The notes under the pieces: generated by a model
Told to the model about the DNA's origin: nothing
The model's input: the letters and a program-made list of their open reading frames with translations, nothing else
Database searches by the model: none
Part shown: positions 30,576 through 39,299 of the stretch, piece after piece
Position numbering within the stretch: the stretch's first letter is position 1
Layout: each line of letters opens with the position of its first letter
Source of the DNA: a virus
Reading direction: 5' to 3' (one strand)
Virus record (IMG/VR): IMGVR_UViG_2162886007_000107
Coordinates: 172,431-236,430 of that record
Length of the DNA stretch: 64,000 bases
Position numbers and translations under genes: made by a program

Positions 30576-32210
30576 ATGTCTGATAACACTTTGCAATTTA
30601 TCACTCTCGATGAAACCAAACGTCTGGCCGAAGATGTGGTCAATGACGTCGAGCGTGCCGTTGTCGCGACCATGGGTCCGAACGGTCGCTTGTCCGTAAT
30701 TACTGTGGGCACTACACCTAAAGTAACCAAAGACGGTGTAACCGTAGCAAAAGGTCTGAAGTTCAACGATCCACGCAAGGAACTGATCAACAAGATCATT
30801 ACCGAACCGGCGATCAAAACCGACGAAGAATGTGGTGATGGCACCACCACTACCATCATGTTGATGGCACAGTTCTTCCGTGTGTATCGGGCCTTCCCAA
30901 GCTACCGTCAGCACGCGTTCATCGATGAAGTTACCAAAGCCTGGATCGAAGAACTGCGTCGCCTGAGCATCCAGCTGGAAGTGGATGATCCACGTCTGAT
31001 GCAAATGGCTCTGACCTCTTCGAACAACGATGCGGAAATGAGTCGTATCGTAGTAGATCTGTACCGTGGCAGTAAGGAACACTTCCCATCGATCGAACTG
31101 GTTTACGGCGTGGAAGATACCGACCGTGTGATTCACACCGACGGTCTGCGCATGAACATGGAACTGAGCAATCCTCAGTATGCAGGTAACACTGCCGGCA
31201 CCCTGACTCTGGATAATTACATCCCAGTTCTGGTAGATGGTTTCATCAAACCAGAAAACGTTCAGGAGCTGATTAAGTTCTGTGGTGAGATGACCAATCT
31301 GCATGGTGACTCTCCAGTTACTGTTGTGATCATTGCTCGTGCGCTGGAAACCCAGATCGATGGTGCCATCCTGAAACTGAATGCTCAGTTGAGACAGGCT
31401 GGCAAGAAGATCAGTTTCGCTGGTGTACGTACCAACCTGGGTGGTTCTCTGGGTAGCAACATCATGCAGGACATGGCGTGCATGCTGAACTCCAGCATGG
31501 TCAGTGATCTGGATCAAGCTTGCAGTGTTACGTGGGAAGTCAACAATGACCAGTTGACCATCACCAACAACAAAGCAATCCTGATCCCAACTGAGAAAGC
31601 TGCCACTCGTATCGAAGAACGCGTGGAAGAAATCCGCAAGGTCCTCGAAAACTACGATGCTCGTACTCGTTGGAGTCGTCGTGCTCGTTTCGACGAAGAT
31701 CGTCTGCGTAACCTGACTGGTGAAGTTGTCAACCTGTGGGTTGGTGGTGAAACTCAGTCGGAAGTCAAAGAACGTCATGCACGTTTTGAAGACGTTATCA
31801 AAGCGGTCAAGAGCGGTCTGGTTAACGGCATCCTTCCAGGTTGCGGTATCAGCCTGATCGAGAGCCTGGAAGTAGCAGGGGCCAAGTTCCTGAAAGAAGA
31901 AATGTCTGAAGAAGACCGTAGCTTCAAAACCGAAATCATCGGTGCACTGGTAGAAGTTTCTCGTCACCAGTACAAGTACCTGATGGAAAAGGTTTCCGAT
32001 GTTTACATGCAACGGAACGAAGAAGGTCGTCTGATGGTAACCAACCTGGCCACTGGCGAAAATGGTTCTCCAGAATCGTTGGGTGTGTTCGACACTGCTT
32101 ATGCGTCGATCACTGCGCTGAAGGGCGGTTCTCAAACTGCCAAGATCGTAGCGACCCTCGACTCGGTAATCATCAGTGACAAACTGACAACTGTGGCCGT
32201 ACAAGGCTAA
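30576..32210 (+). CDS. Phage GroEL-like chaperonin, 544 aa
   Basis: Chaperonin landmarks line up with GroEL: MGPNG at 33-37, TKDGVTVAK at 51-59, GDGTTTT at 87-93 (ATP site, equivalent of D87), and ERHARFEDVI near 400-408, where D406 corresponds to the hydrolytic D398. PGCGISL follows. The C-terminal Gly-Gly-Met tail of bacterial GroEL is absent. Phage EL and OBP encode such chaperonins, which in EL acts without a separate co-chaperonin. No GroES-like gene was seen nearby. ATG 30576 chosen over GTG 30573. Codon use indicates strong expression. Confidence 0.93.
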   Translation: MSDNTLQFITLDETKRLAEDVVNDVERAVVATMGPNGRLSVITVGTTPKVTKDGVTVAKGLKFNDPRKELINKIITEPAIKTDEECGDGTTTTIMLMAQFFRVYRAFPSYRQHAFIDEVTKAWIEELRRLSIQLEVDDPRLMQMALTSSNNDAEMSRIVVDLYRGSKEHFPSIELVYGVEDTDRVIHTDGLRMNMELSNPQYAGNTAGTLTLDNYIPVLVDGFIKPENVQELIKFCGEMTNLHGDSPVTVVIIARALETQIDGAILKLNAQLRQAGKKISFAGVRTNLGGSLGSNIMQDMACMLNSSMVSDLDQACSVTWEVNNDQLTITNNKAILIPTEKAATRIEERVEEIRKVLENYDARTRWSRRARFDEDRLRNLTGEVVNLWVGGETQSEVKERHARFEDVIKAVKSGLVNGILPGCGISLIESLEVAGAKFLKEEMSEEDRSFKTEIIGALVEVSRHQYKYLMEKVSDVYMQRNEEGRLMVTNLATGENGSPESLGVFDTAYASITALKGGSQTAKIVATLDSVIISDKLTTVAVQG

Positions 32211-32221
32211 CTGGTAAAACA

Positions 32222-32264
32222 GCTGGGGAGGGAAACCTCCTCAGCCGTTAGGAGTTCTATTTTT
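32222..32264 (+). terminator. Intrinsic terminator
   Basis: Stem GCTGGGGAGG (32222-32231) with CCTCCTCAGC (32236-32245), GAAA tetraloop, one G-T pair. The T-tract at 32257-32264 lies 12 bases away, next to the start codon of the following gene. Confidence 0.75.
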
Positions 32265-32265
32265 T

Positions 32266-32481
32266 ATGACCGAAGGCATGCAAAGACTGTGGGCTCAAAA
32301 ACCCATGTTGCTTATGAGTCTTGTATTAGGGTTAGCGTTACCTAGCAAGGCTTTGATTATCTGGATTATAATTGCCTCGTTCTTTTTGTTGGCAACTAAA
32401 TTCAGCACCATCAATTCAATCTTGCTTACTTTTACCATTAACTTCTTGTTAGTGGCGTATTTCCCCGAATTTTACATCTGA
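32266..32481 (+). CDS. Small membrane protein, 71 aa
   Basis: Mostly hydrophobic, with two or three spans between residues 10 and 66 (LLMSLVLGLAL, IIWIIIASFFLLAT, ILLTFTINFLLVAYF). Start behind AGGAG with an 11-base T-rich spacer. Lies between the chaperonin and the virion-like gene. Function unknown; a holin-like role cannot be excluded, but there is no lysis context. Confidence 0.8.
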   Translation: MTEGMQRLWAQKPMLLMSLVLGLALPSKALIIWIIIASFFLLATKFSTINSILLTFTINFLLVAYFPEFYI

Positions 32482-32521
32482 TGCCTTAGGGATCTTATAG
32501 CTTAGCACCCGCAAGCTGCAA

Positions 32522-32532
32522 TTTCCCGGGAA
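32522..32532 (+). promoter_or_regulatory. TTTCCCGGGAA element before virion-like gene
   Basis: Palindrome TTTCCCGGGAA ends 9 bases before the ATG at 32542. The same TTTCCCGGGAAA palindrome lies 6 bases from the start of the paralogous gene on the other strand (60766-60777). Its GGGAA half may double as ribosome binding site. Confidence 0.45.
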
Positions 32533-32541
32533 GGTATGAGC

Positions 32542-33120
32542 ATGGCCGATAAACAACATATGGAATTGTTCTTTGATCGATTCCTCGAATTCAACCTCGA
32601 TCGATTCAAAGACGATCCAAAATGGTTGCCCAAGTTTACTGGGCTGACCTTCAACATGTTGACCATTTCGGATATCACTCCGATCATGGGCAATACCCGT
32701 CGCAACTCGGCAGTCTTCTCTGCTGCCCGTCGCTTCCGCGGTCTCAACCAGTCTTGGACTCCAGCCAAGGCCGAAACCGATCTGAAGCTGTACAAGCCAG
32801 TCACTCCTGATGCACTGCCAAGTGTCGACAAGCTCTCTGAGCAAGTTGAAGCTGGCGTGTACTTCTACGTTGACGGTCAAGACGTTAAAGTTGGTGTTGT
32901 AATTGCCAACGGCGTCGAAGCAGGTCAACAAGCCGCTGCTGTGGAATCCACCCTGCGTGCTGCTCTGGTCTACGACATCCCAACGGTTACCGTCGCTGGC
33001 GTTGGTAACAGCGTTGCACTGGTGGGCGACTCCTACGAGGGCTCCCTGGTCTGGGCAATCGGTCAGGAAGCTATCGAAGTCATCCCTGATACCGACTACG
33101 GTCAACTGGTAGGTAAATAA
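32542..33120 (+). CDS. Virion-type protein, paralogue of the 60187 gene, 192 aa
   Basis: N-terminus MADKQHMELFFDRFLEFN aligns with MAIPNRQLFLDRFIEYN of the 60187-60759 product (LDRF, E[FY]N, then GLTF/GLTL, TISD/TITN). Both continue with a beta-rich centre and a similar length (192 and 190). The second copy heads the tail-fibre block, so a structural role is likely. ATG 32542 chosen over ATG 32536 because GGGAAGG is then 8 bases away and the start matches the paralogue. C-ending codons imply high expression. Confidence 0.85.
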   Translation: MADKQHMELFFDRFLEFNLDRFKDDPKWLPKFTGLTFNMLTISDITPIMGNTRRNSAVFSAARRFRGLNQSWTPAKAETDLKLYKPVTPDALPSVDKLSEQVEAGVYFYVDGQDVKVGVVIANGVEAGQQAAAVESTLRAALVYDIPTVTVAGVGNSVALVGDSYEGSLVWAIGQEAIEVIPDTDYGQLVGK

Positions 33121-33130
33121 CAAGTAATCT

Positions 33131-33170
33131 CTTATCCCGGTCCCCAAAAGGACCGGGATAAGGGTTATGT
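33131..33170 (+). terminator. Intrinsic terminator
   Basis: Perfect 13-bp stem CTTATCCCGGTCC (33131-33143) and 33150-33162, 6-base loop, then GGTTATGTTTG. Strong stem, weak T-tract. Confidence 0.8.
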
Positions 33171-33238
33171 TTGCAATATCATAAATTATAACGAAGTAAG
33201 CTATATTTTTGTGCATCAACGCACTAAGGAATTTTGTT

Positions 33239-33781
33239 ATGGAAACTCTTCAGCAGTATTACGACCGCCATCGTCGTGCCTTGGATCAGAAGACCCTGGA
33301 GGTGTTCTTCTCAGGTACACGTTTCAACGATAGCGACATGGTTGATTTTGTGAATGCATTAGACTTGTTGGATGACATTACTCGTACCCAGTATTTCAAG
33401 TCTGATCGTTACCTGGAAACCCCTGATACTTACGTTTGCAGAGCCGAGTCTCATCGTCTCTTCAATCTGAAGAAGGGTCCGCTTCCTAGTTCGGTAAACA
33501 AGATCAAAAAGGTTGGACACCCTACTAATGGACTTATCAAAGAGTTTCTAGACGGTCCTTACGTCGGTTTGTTTTACCGCATGATGTACGAGATCAAAGA
33601 AAACCGCATTGATGTAATCTGTGATCTGAGGCCAGTTAGTGTTCGTCTCGATCCAGCCGCACCCCACCCGATGTATGGTGTTATTGAATACCTGGACGTC
33701 GAGAAGAAGAACTTGTTGAAGCTTCCCTTCTTTTTACACCGCCTAGGACCGGCAAACATGCAAGCTCGGACGGGGACTTAA
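33239..33781 (+). CDS. Hypothetical protein, possible paralogue of 33850 gene, 180 aa
   Basis: Unrecognised. ATG behind TAAGGA. Helical N-terminal half; GLIKEFLDGPYVGLFYRM followed by strands and a basic C-terminus. The next protein has DLIDEFFERKYLRLFNYV at the corresponding place, suggesting distant paralogy. The 117 bases between the terminator and this gene are A/T-rich, but no full promoter motif was found. The stop codon forms part of the next promoter. Confidence 0.84.
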   Translation: METLQQYYDRHRRALDQKTLEVFFSGTRFNDSDMVDFVNALDLLDDITRTQYFKSDRYLETPDTYVCRAESHRLFNLKKGPLPSSVNKIKKVGHPTNGLIKEFLDGPYVGLFYRMMYEIKENRIDVICDLRPVSVRLDPAAPHPMYGVIEYLDVEKKNLLKLPFFLHRLGPANMQARTGT

Positions 33782-33823
33782 CTTCTAAAGTTATTCAGCC
33801 CTACATTACTAGGGTAGCTGAAT
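33778..33823 (+). promoter_or_regulatory. Early promoter, TTAACTTCT-N15-TACATTAC
   Basis: TTAACTTCT (33778-33786) overlaps the upstream stop codon; TACATTAC at 33802-33809, then TAGGGTAGCTGAATGACA. Drives 33850. Confidence 0.78.
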
Positions 33824-33849
33824 GACAGCATTTCAAAGAGGTATCCGCT

Positions 33850-34404
33850 ATGAACGAGGCCATGAAAATGGAGGAGTCTTATGTAGACGCAGACACATTG
33901 GGTAATTACAGCTTAAACTACTTTAACGAAGTTCTATCTCCAGACTTCGTTAAAGAACTGATGGCGATCTTTGGTTTGAATGCCAAGCATCTCATCAAGG
34001 AATTCATCTTCGGGGTGGATATCCTGGTAGAGTTGGTAAATAGCCCAACCGTCCCAATGAAGCGTCTACTGAACAACAAAGACGTAACCGACGCTCTGGT
34101 CTTCAAGATGAAAGACCGAGCCTTCTCGGAAGGCAAGCCTGAGTATTACGGCTGCCAAGTCAACGCTTACGTTACCGATCTTATCGACGAGTTCTTTGAG
34201 CGCAAATATTTGCGTCTCTTCAACTATGTCCTCTCGGAGACTCGTCCTCATCTGGTAATCAAACTTGATGGCAGCGAATACCTGCTGACTATCAATAAAG
34301 CTTTGTCCCTGAGCACGCAACACTGCTCCGTGAATTTCAAGAACTTGGGAGATGGTGATCGACGGATCGTCATTCCTTTTAATACAAAACGGTTGACACA
34401 ATAG
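33850..34404 (+). CDS. Hypothetical protein, possible paralogue of 33239 gene, 184 aa
   Basis: Unrecognised. ATG at 33850 behind AGAGGT. Mostly helical up to residue 135, then strands (HLVIKLDGSEYLLTI, RRIVIPF). The C-terminal arrangement resembles the previous protein. Followed by a terminator. Confidence 0.85.
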   Translation: MNEAMKMEESYVDADTLGNYSLNYFNEVLSPDFVKELMAIFGLNAKHLIKEFIFGVDILVELVNSPTVPMKRLLNNKDVTDALVFKMKDRAFSEGKPEYYGCQVNAYVTDLIDEFFERKYLRLFNYVLSETRPHLVIKLDGSEYLLTINKALSLSTQHCSVNFKNLGDGDRRIVIPFNTKRLTQ

Positions 34405-34410
34405 GACTGT

Positions 34411-34445
34411 CCTGCTCGTCCTTAGGGGCGGGTAGGGCTTTATTT
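34411..34445 (+). terminator. Intrinsic terminator
   Basis: Eleven-base stem CCTGCTCGTCC (34411-34421) and GGGGCGGGTAGG region (34425-34435) including G-T pairs, TTA loop, then GCTTTATTT. Confidence 0.7.
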
Positions 34446-34464
34446 AACACGAGGAGAATGGTAA

Positions 34465-36837
34465 ATGTCTGAGCATGAATTTTTGGGTCACGGTGGTCAA
34501 GTGATGATGCGTAAAAACCTCACGGTTATTTTGACTGTTCGTGATGAAAGTTCCATGGGTCCCTTCAGTGAAAGTGAAGCGAAGGATCTGGCTGATTCGT
34601 TTAAAGTACTGGGGACGATGAAACAAGAAGAAGGTGTCTTTACCTTCGACATGGGCAAGTATGCTCGTGCAACGGATCACAAGCGCATCACTGAAGTGTT
34701 GGAAGCTTACTCCGTACGTCATCAGCGTCGAATGGTTTTCACCATGCGTTCGTCGGATGGTGAACTCGACGTCGCCAAGATCCTTCTAGAAAACAAGGAG
34801 GTCGATTCTGTCAGCATGATGGATCCTCGGCCACCTGAACTGAAGCCTGCTTCAGAAACGGTGGAAAGCACTGGCTTCATCGACGGCGTCTGGATTGCTG
34901 GTCGTAACAAAGCGGTTGCTGTTTATCTGATTGTTCCGGAAAGCCAAGACGTGTCTCTGAATTCGGAAGAGTTGATGGACGCCAACTTCATGGATTTCAA
35001 ACGGATCGATTCTCACCAGTTGTTCCTTACCTATCGTCGTTTGCAGGAAACTGCTTTCAATGATATCAAGCAACGAGTGGAATTGTTTAACCGGGGTACC
35101 GGCAATGTCGTTGTGGCCGACGTGAAGGTTCTCACTGCTGAAGAGATCGACTCTATTAATGAGAAGATTGCTCAGCGTGAAGCAATGCTGGAACGTGATC
35201 CTTTGCCAAAGGTGAATACATCCGTCCCCATGCCTCCTGTAAAGCCGCCTAAGCTCGAACTGGTTACTCGGGCTGCAGTACACCCAGATATGTTCAATCT
35301 TGACGTGAGCGTGATGCAGCGTGTCACAACAAAGGTTCTTGATGTAACCATCGGTGCTGATCGACCTTGGGGATCCGAATATCTGGCTACTGCAATTGAA
35401 ATGGAAGCTTGGCGTTTGGTCGCCCAAACCTTTCGTTCCATCCGTCAGCATCGATCTGCCACTCGTGTGCACAACAGCTTTACCGGCACTGGGATAATCA
35501 TGCTGGATGACTGCTGTGATGATCCGCACAAAATGCTGGAGACTCTTGACAAGATCAACAAAGAGTTTCCATGCAACATGCAGGTGAAGTTGTACGATCC
35601 GAACCTTATTCCGGTGAAGCCGATCGAACCTGGCGTTCGCATCATGAAGAACCACAAGGACATCAGTAACTATCGAGTGATGGCTCGTGTTACTGTAAAC
35701 GGTTTGGAAAAGTCAGAACGTGAGTTCTTCCAGCTGTTGTGTGCCGCTATGAACGGTACAGTTGTTTCGGCCAATGATTTTGAAATCGATTTGGGTGAAG
35801 CTCCTGATGAGTACACTTTGCGGGCTATTGTTGCCGGACTTATCCGAGTCAGCGATCTGCAAACAGGTAACGCGACCTACGACTACCGCTTCTACAAGAA
35901 GCATGTCTCTGATGGTACTGTTATCAAAGACGCAGTAACGTTCGACGAGGGCAAGAAAGTAGTACAGGCGACTATCCATGGTGAAATGACTACTGACATT
36001 GTTCAGAAGTTCAGTAAAGCCTTTCCTGTTACTGGTTCCTGGCTCAACTCCAATACCTTCCAGGTAGAGTGTGGTGAGCACGAAACTCCGTTTGAAGTGG
36101 CAGTTGCTTTGAACACCATGGTCAATGAAGTAAACAATGAGCGGCCTAAGGGATTCATCTCCCGCTTCTTGAGCAACCGTAATCCTCTGCGTCCACCACC
36201 ACGTCCTGGTAGCGCAGAACAAAAACGTCAGTCTGCTGTATGGGGGGCTGTGAACCAAAACTTCAACAACAATCTTGACGGAGCCATCTACGAACTGGAA
36301 AGGCAGATCGAAGAACGTCCACTGGAGAACATTCCAAAAGACGAACTGGCCAATGATCCTGCGATCAAAGCTCTGGGTGCTTTACGTTACACCAAGGCTG
36401 CTGCACGTAAACGAGTCATCAAAACTCGTCTGTGGCGATTCTTCATCGTTGCTCTGCTGATTGCTATCGGTGGTGCAATTTACCAATACAACGAGTACCT
36501 GTTTGACCGTGGTTATGCTACCTCGGTTCTGGATTGTTCGGTGCCTTATGGTAGCGATCGTTTAACCGGTAAACGCTACGTAACTAGCGAATACCGTTCT
36601 CTGTTTGGCGTACGTCTTTCCTTCGATAGCAATATCAAGGATGTGACGAAACTGGATCTGCCGAATGACAACATTATTCTGTTGGGTATCAACCCGAAGA
36701 ATAACAAGCCATGGCGAATGAATTTCGGTAAAGGTGAACAAGGCGCTCAGCCTTTGCAACCAACCGAGCAATACTGGTTCGTGGGTAACAAAGATGCCGC
36801 GACCGTTTCTTACTCCAACTTCTGCACTAAGGGCTAA
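34465..36837 (+). CDS. Large C-terminally anchored protein with internal repeats, 790 aa
   Basis: Unrecognised. At least three segments look like repeats of one alpha/beta unit of about 65 residues: NLTVILTVRDESSMG (from 18), YRVMARVTVNGLEKS (from about 404) and KKVVQATIHGEMTTD (from about 494), each followed by a helix and a strand. A charged Pro-rich linker precedes a single membrane span at about 657-676; the last 110 residues, including two cysteines, lie beyond it. Most of the protein would thus be on one side of the membrane with a small domain on the other. ATG after GAGGAG. Confidence 0.86.
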   Translation: MSEHEFLGHGGQVMMRKNLTVILTVRDESSMGPFSESEAKDLADSFKVLGTMKQEEGVFTFDMGKYARATDHKRITEVLEAYSVRHQRRMVFTMRSSDGELDVAKILLENKEVDSVSMMDPRPPELKPASETVESTGFIDGVWIAGRNKAVAVYLIVPESQDVSLNSEELMDANFMDFKRIDSHQLFLTYRRLQETAFNDIKQRVELFNRGTGNVVVADVKVLTAEEIDSINEKIAQREAMLERDPLPKVNTSVPMPPVKPPKLELVTRAAVHPDMFNLDVSVMQRVTTKVLDVTIGADRPWGSEYLATAIEMEAWRLVAQTFRSIRQHRSATRVHNSFTGTGIIMLDDCCDDPHKMLETLDKINKEFPCNMQVKLYDPNLIPVKPIEPGVRIMKNHKDISNYRVMARVTVNGLEKSEREFFQLLCAAMNGTVVSANDFEIDLGEAPDEYTLRAIVAGLIRVSDLQTGNATYDYRFYKKHVSDGTVIKDAVTFDEGKKVVQATIHGEMTTDIVQKFSKAFPVTGSWLNSNTFQVECGEHETPFEVAVALNTMVNEVNNERPKGFISRFLSNRNPLRPPPRPGSAEQKRQSAVWGAVNQNFNNNLDGAIYELERQIEERPLENIPKDELANDPAIKALGALRYTKAAARKRVIKTRLWRFFIVALLIAIGGAIYQYNEYLFDRGYATSVLDCSVPYGSDRLTGKRYVTSEYRSLFGVRLSFDSNIKDVTKLDLPNDNIILLGINPKNNKPWRMNFGKGEQGAQPLQPTEQYWFVGNKDAATVSYSNFCTKG

Positions 36838-36840
36838 ATC

Positions 36841-37611
36841 ATGAAATCTGTAAAAGCAGTTATTGTTGTTGATGCAATGCAATTTCCTGATCCTCTCTCC
36901 GGCCAGCACGGACCCATTGATTGCATGCAGTTCAAAGGTAACCCTCTCTGCACGCCGGTCGGCAAATTGCGTGTCTCAATGAGCCGTCCCCCAATCAACA
37001 TGATGCAGGGTCAGATGCACATGTATCAGGCTCAACATCATGGAGTTGATGCGTATCTGAGCATGCACAACCCAGGTATGTGGATGACCAAAGAAGGTCA
37101 ATTCTCTTTCAACTGTGTCGACGGCAATGCACTAACGGCAACCCTTCCACAGTTGCTGGAAAAGCTCAAAGAAAATCTGGGAGGTGGGGATGACGTAGAG
37201 ATCATTAACGCTCATCTCCATAACCCAGGCACCCTGATGCATCTGGCCGGTATCCCTCGTTACGACGTTCGTTTTGAAACGATACTGGGTCAAGCAGTCA
37301 AGATCGCTGCTTTTGACGAGCACGACTGGGGTGTTCTGGATTTGGCGACCCGGAACTGGTACGGGGTCAATCTGAAACGGCACGTGCCAGGTGTCTTCAC
37401 CATTGAAGAAGGGGCAAAGGATATCACCTTGCACATGGCCAACGTCAATGACATTGTGTGTCGTTTTAACAAGGCGGGGCATCTCGTCAATGTTTTCTAC
37501 AAAGACACTGAAGAGCCCGTGGAGTCCTTGCACCTGAACGTCAACAACCCATTCCTCGACCTCATCGAGTCTGATGGCGTCGCAATTACCACCACCACCG
37601 AACAAGAATAA
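36841..37611 (+). CDS. Hypothetical protein, 256 aa
   Basis: Unrecognised. Starts 3 bases after the 790-residue gene. Met/His-rich N-terminal third (MSRPPINMMQGQMHMYQAQHH), which might bind metal but shows no ordered motif. The rest is beta-like (GVLDLATRNWYGV, ITLHMANVNDIV). A terminator follows. Confidence 0.85.
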   Translation: MKSVKAVIVVDAMQFPDPLSGQHGPIDCMQFKGNPLCTPVGKLRVSMSRPPINMMQGQMHMYQAQHHGVDAYLSMHNPGMWMTKEGQFSFNCVDGNALTATLPQLLEKLKENLGGGDDVEIINAHLHNPGTLMHLAGIPRYDVRFETILGQAVKIAAFDEHDWGVLDLATRNWYGVNLKRHVPGVFTIEEGAKDITLHMANVNDIVCRFNKAGHLVNVFYKDTEEPVESLHLNVNNPFLDLIESDGVAITTTTEQE

Positions 37612-37620
37612 CCTGGCGAT

Positions 37621-37651
37621 AGCCCTGGAGTGACGCCCAGGGCTTTAAGGA
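37621..37651 (+). terminator. Short hairpin, possible terminator
   Basis: AGCCCTGG (37621-37628) with CCAGGGCT (37637-37644), then TTAAGGA. Short T-tract; the AAGGA is the ribosome site of the next gene. Confidence 0.6.
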
Positions 37652-37657
37652 ATGACC

Positions 37658-38146
37658 ATGAAAGAGCATTATGGGGCGGAGATTAAACAGCTTTTCGATC
37701 GGATCTATTTGATCGATGGGGATAAGCACTCTTTCTTTTATCACAAGAAAGATTTCCGAGTGCTCGGGCCAGATGATGTGGTTAGTGTTTACGATCTCGA
37801 ACATGTGACTCGTATCAACACTGGGCTGACTGATCAGCGTGCTCTTAACTACATTGTCGTGTTGGGGGATGATGAGTTCCAGTTCGTATTCATCAGCAAC
37901 AAGGTTAGTACTTGTGTTGTCCTGTTTTCTATCTTCAGTCCACAGGGCCACAAGATCATTCTGGATCAGGGAGTGTCTGAACCGATTCTGGGTCTTAGTT
38001 CGTTAGTGAACGTGACCGGTGAAAAGGTTAAGGCAGGGATGGGTAACTGGTCGCATATTCATGGGTATGCTTCTAAACTGTTGGCGGTTCATTGTGATCC
38101 CAGCAGGCCGTCTATTGTTAAGTCTATTTATCGTGATGGAGTATGA
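37658..38146 (+). CDS. Hypothetical protein, 162 aa
   Basis: Unrecognised. ATG 37658 gives proper spacing to AAGGA; ATG 37652 directly abuts it. Beta-rich, with YIVVLGDDEFQFVFIS at about 68-83. No catalytic residues evident. First of three soluble genes between two hairpins (37658-39245). Confidence 0.84.
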   Translation: MKEHYGAEIKQLFDRIYLIDGDKHSFFYHKKDFRVLGPDDVVSVYDLEHVTRINTGLTDQRALNYIVVLGDDEFQFVFISNKVSTCVVLFSIFSPQGHKIILDQGVSEPILGLSSLVNVTGEKVKAGMGNWSHIHGYASKLLAVHCDPSRPSIVKSIYRDGV

Positions 38147-38149
38147 TTC

Positions 38150-38608
38150 ATGCAAGAAGTCGTCGAAACACCAGACACCGAGGAAATGCTGAAACTTTGC
38201 ACAGCTCGTCCGTTTGTTAACCGCCTTACAGGTCTGCCGGTCTCTCCTAAAGAAGCCGACAAGCTCGGTCACATCGAAGGCCGACACACTCTGCGTCTGA
38301 TCGCACCATGCATTCCAACCTATCTGAAAAAGAAGGTTGTGTTCCTTGCAGTGTTCCAGGCGAAGAACTCCAAGTTCACTGTAATGAGCGATGGTCTCAT
38401 TACTTTGTACATTTACCTGGGTGCTCCTGAAGATGGGTATACGACAATGCGTATGCGCATTCGTGCCGGTTCTCGGGATGTAGAAGAAGCTCGTTATTTC
38501 TTCCTCAACAGACCAAGCATTTCGTCTCCGGCAATTGTGTCGTTGATGCGTAACAAGATGAAAGACATCGAAGAGATCCCTCTCTTGTATAGTTTTTCTG
38601 AACTGTAA
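38150..38608 (+). CDS. Hypothetical protein, 152 aa
   Basis: Unrecognised. Three bases after the previous gene. An acidic N-terminal helix, then strands (VVFLAVFQAKNSKFTVMSDGL) resembling in arrangement the central strands of its neighbours (LPMVVMSDGHH in the next protein). Basic C-terminus. Confidence 0.84.
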   Translation: MQEVVETPDTEEMLKLCTARPFVNRLTGLPVSPKEADKLGHIEGRHTLRLIAPCIPTYLKKKVVFLAVFQAKNSKFTVMSDGLITLYIYLGAPEDGYTTMRMRIRAGSRDVEEARYFFLNRPSISSPAIVSLMRNKMKDIEEIPLLYSFSEL

Positions 38609-38663
38609 CCACCATTCTTATTGGGGCAATTCGCCCTTTGACTTTCTTTAAGGAGAAATTCGC

Positions 38664-39245
38664 ATGTTGACTAAAGCCTTTGAGTTGAAAAAAGAATTCC
38701 CGTTTCCCTTCCGTGGCGGCAAGCTGCTGTTGGACAAACGCACGTTGGTGCCTACCAACCTTAACGTTGCTGTAGCCATCAACAATGATCTGGTTTACAC
38801 TTTGAAACCAGACTTGAAAGGCGAGATCACTCTGTACGGTATCACCTACGGTAACCAAGGGTTGCCTATGGTTGTCATGAGTGACGGTCATCACACCCGT
38901 TACTACTGGTTCAGTCGCAAACGCCATTACACCTACCTGGTCGAAAGCGGTAGCAATGATCTGGACGAAGCCTGGCTGAACCTGTTCAAATCCATCGTCA
39001 CCAACACTCGGTCGAAAGTGATCGACATGTACGAGATCATGCGGACATTCATTCGTGAATACTTCTGGACTCTCGGTGACAAGGAACTGCACCTTACATT
39101 GTCGACGAAACACAACGATGAATTGTTGTACATCGAAGTGGCCAAAGAACACGGCATGCGTCGGGCGATGTTCATTACTGTCAATGGCAAGAACCGGTTG
39201 GTAGATTTCAGCAAGCATCCATTGCTGGAAGTATTGGAGGCCTAA
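38664..39245 (+). CDS. Hypothetical protein, 193 aa
   Basis: Unrecognised. AAGGAG upstream of ATG. N-terminal half strand-rich with VVMSDGHHTRYYWFSRKRH; C-terminal half helical then strands (RRAMFITVNGKNRLV). Codon use suggests fair expression. A weak GGGC/GCCC hairpin lies just upstream in the 38609-38663 gap. Confidence 0.85.
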   Translation: MLTKAFELKKEFPFPFRGGKLLLDKRTLVPTNLNVAVAINNDLVYTLKPDLKGEITLYGITYGNQGLPMVVMSDGHHTRYYWFSRKRHYTYLVESGSNDLDEAWLNLFKSIVTNTRSKVIDMYEIMRTFIREYFWTLGDKELHLTLSTKHNDELLYIEVAKEHGMRRAMFITVNGKNRLVDFSKHPLLEVLEA

Positions 39246-39256
39246 GGGCTTTGACA

Positions 39257-39290
39257 GGGGTGGATTGTTCCGCCCCTTTTCTTATTTGAG
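39257..39290 (+). terminator. Intrinsic terminator
   Basis: GGGGTGG (39257-39263) with CCGCCCC (about 39270-39276), one G-T pair, followed by TTTTCTTATTT. Confidence 0.75.
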
Positions 39291-39299
39291 GGATTAAAC

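Noticed and set aside
30534-32204. Open frame of 556 codons antisense to the chaperonin gene
   Set aside because: The sense strand encodes an unmistakable GroEL; the antisense product is rich in His, Phe and Thr with no recognisable domain.
32266-32481. Holin
   Set aside because: The protein is small and hydrophobic, but there is no endolysin or spanin nearby and many other small membrane proteins exist in the window.
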